From CAILZL01 sp050248275 (GTDB lineage Bacteria; Pseudomonadota; Gammaproteobacteria; Steroidobacterales; Steroidobacteraceae): 64,000 bases of DNA. The DNA lies in contig JBFWSR010000004.1 of the NCBI GenBank assembly GCA_050248275.1, positions 1-64,000 on the forward strand, given 5' to 3'. This document shows, one piece after another, positions 63,032 to 64,000 of this stretch (the first letter of the stretch is position 1; every line of letters starts with the position of its first letter). Under the pieces are notes generated by a model, which was not told the DNA's origin, did no database searches, and saw only the letters and a list, made by a program, of their open reading frames with translations. The position numbers and the translations under genes are program-made.

Positions 63032-64000
63032 TCAGGCAGAAAACAGTCGATGCACGGTGGCAGCAAGCTCGTCAACAGTATCAGGTTTGAGAATGACAGC
63101 ATGAAAGCCCAGTGCATAGGCACGCTCGATTTCCTGGGGTGACAAATATCCTGACACTAATACGATGCGGCTATGTGGACGTTCATTTAGCAGTGTCCGT
63201 GCCAACTCGGTGCCGGACATGACCGGCATGGATTGATCGGTGATGACCAGATCGAAATCGGCGTCATCGGCCAGCGCGGCATGCAATGCAGCAGTCGCTT
63301 CGGTGTAGCCGGAGACACGGTAACCAAAACGTTCGAGCATGCGCGTGGTCAGGAATACCAGCGACTCCTCGTCGTCCACGTACAGGATGTGCTGTCCCGA
63401 ACCGCGTGCGGTATTGCCGGCAATCACAGGCGGTTGCGGGCTGCGATGTTCAGCGTCCATGGCCGCCGGCAGATAGATATGAAAACAGGTGCCCTGACCG
63501 GGTTCGCTGTTCACGACAATCGCGCCGGCATGGCTGCGCACGATGTTGTGCACGATGGACAGCCCCAGGCCGCTGCCTTCGCCTACCGCCTTGGTGGTGA
63601 AGAAGGGCTCGAAAATGCGATCGGCGATGGCAGGATCGATACCGGCGCCGGTATCGCGGATATGCAGACAGACGTATCGCCCTTCTCTCATGTCGGCGTC
63701 GGGCAGATTTGCCGTGGTGAACTCCTGCTGATCCAGCGTGATATCGATACGGCCCTTCTGTTGCTCCATGGCCTGATAGGCATTGGTGCATAAATTGAGC
63801 AGCACCTGCACGATCTGCGCGCTGTCGATCATCACCGGGGACAGCGTGCTGGTGAACTGACAGTGGATTTGCACCGTGGCTGGCAGGGTGGCGCGTACCA
63901 GCTTCATGGCGTCGTCGATGACTGCCGGGAGTTGTGTGGCGCGGAAGTCAAGCTCGTGCGGTTTGCCAAATGCAACCAGACGCCGGATCAGTTCTCTGGC
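63032..64000 (-). CDS. Hybrid sensor histidine kinase, N-terminus outside window
   Basis: The frame runs past the right edge (ARELIRRLVAFGKPHELDF at the edge) and ends at 63032. Visible are an ATPase domain of the NtrB-like group (QIVQVLLNLCTNAYQAMEQ, HIRDTGAGIDPAIADRIFEPFFTTKAVGEGSGLGLSIVHNIVRSHAGAI) and a C-terminal receiver (ILYVDDEESLVFLTTRMLERFGYRV, VITDQSMPVMSGTELARTLL, LVSGYLSPQEIERAYALG). The dimerisation histidine lies beyond the edge. It converges on tilS with an 18-base gap. Confidence 0.88.
   Translation of the reverse strand, partial: ARELIRRLVAFGKPHELDFRATQLPAVIDDAMKLVRATLPATVQIHCQFTSTLSPVMIDSAQIVQVLLNLCTNAYQAMEQQKGRIDITLDQQEFTTANLPDADMREGRYVCLHIRDTGAGIDPAIADRIFEPFFTTKAVGEGSGLGLSIVHNIVRSHAGAIVVNSEPGQGTCFHIYLPAAMDAEHRSPQPPVIAGNTARGSGQHILYVDDEESLVFLTTRMLERFGYRVSGYTEATAALHAALADDADFDLVITDQSMPVMSGTELARTLLNERPHSRIVLVSGYLSPQEIERAYALGFHAVILKPDTVDELAATVHRLFSA

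Noticed and set aside
1..64000. CRISPR array, prophage, insertion sequence or integrase
   Set aside because: No regularly spaced repeats, transposase or recombinase motifs were seen in any frame.

Overview
The window comes from a Gram-negative proteobacterium, most likely a gammaproteobacterium. The evidence is the housekeeping block queA-tgt-yajC-secD-secF, accA and tilS, Tat- and Sec-exported redox proteins, three TonB-dependent receptors and two FecI/FecR-type sigma/anti-sigma pairs. Genus cannot be fixed from the sequence alone. Spot counts give about 50% G+C in the left part and about 62% in the queA/tgt part, so the two parts differ in base composition.

Positions 1 to about 44.4 kb are an accessory catabolic island for aromatic (probably para-alkylphenol type) compounds. 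It begins with two versions of one four-gene module: a Tat-exported protein of about 200 aa with no recognised family, a small c-type cytochrome, a vanillyl-alcohol-oxidase/4-cresol-dehydrogenase-type flavoprotein, and a lipocalin-like exported protein of unknown function. A gamma-resorcylate-decarboxylase-like amidohydrolase with an in-frame amber codon close to its end follows. Next come a sigma/anti-sigma pair and two TonB receptors that share a near-identical 481-bp tract. Then comes a run of exported redox genes: SnoaL-like proteins, cytochrome b561, a cytochrome-PQQ dehydrogenase fusion, a cupin, a three-part GMC dehydrogenase with cytochrome, and a beta-propeller protein with a heme motif. 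A second sigma/anti-sigma/TonB-receptor set follows, leading into an operon for a benzoate-dioxygenase-like Rieske oxygenase (alpha, beta), a zinc alcohol dehydrogenase and an AAHS transporter. The island ends with a ferredoxin remnant, a membrane PQQ dehydrogenase, a flavin reductase, a second AAHS transporter and a gentisate dioxygenase/fumarylpyruvate hydrolase operon. Its right edge lies at the 3' end of a tRNA-Leu(CAA) gene.

From about 44.7 kb on the genes are ordinary chromosomal ones: queA, tgt, a PerM-type permease, yajC, secD, secF, two TerC proteins, a GNAT protein, a SulP transporter, accA, a NERD-helicase, a histidine kinase/response regulator pair, tilS, and a hybrid kinase cut by the window edge.

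Working model (inference): TonB receptors bring in aromatic compounds, with expression driven by the two ECF sigma factors. Flavoproteins, PQQ and GMC dehydrogenases oxidise them in the periplasm and pass electrons to the small cytochromes. AAHS transporters move acidic products inward, where the Rieske oxygenase, decarboxylase and gentisate-type ring cleavage complete degradation. Several expected partners are missing from the window: a dioxygenase reductase, maleylpyruvate isomerase, PQQ biosynthesis genes and a classical transcription regulator. The best candidate for an undescribed system is the duplicated flavoprotein/cytochrome/Tat-protein/lipocalin-like module.
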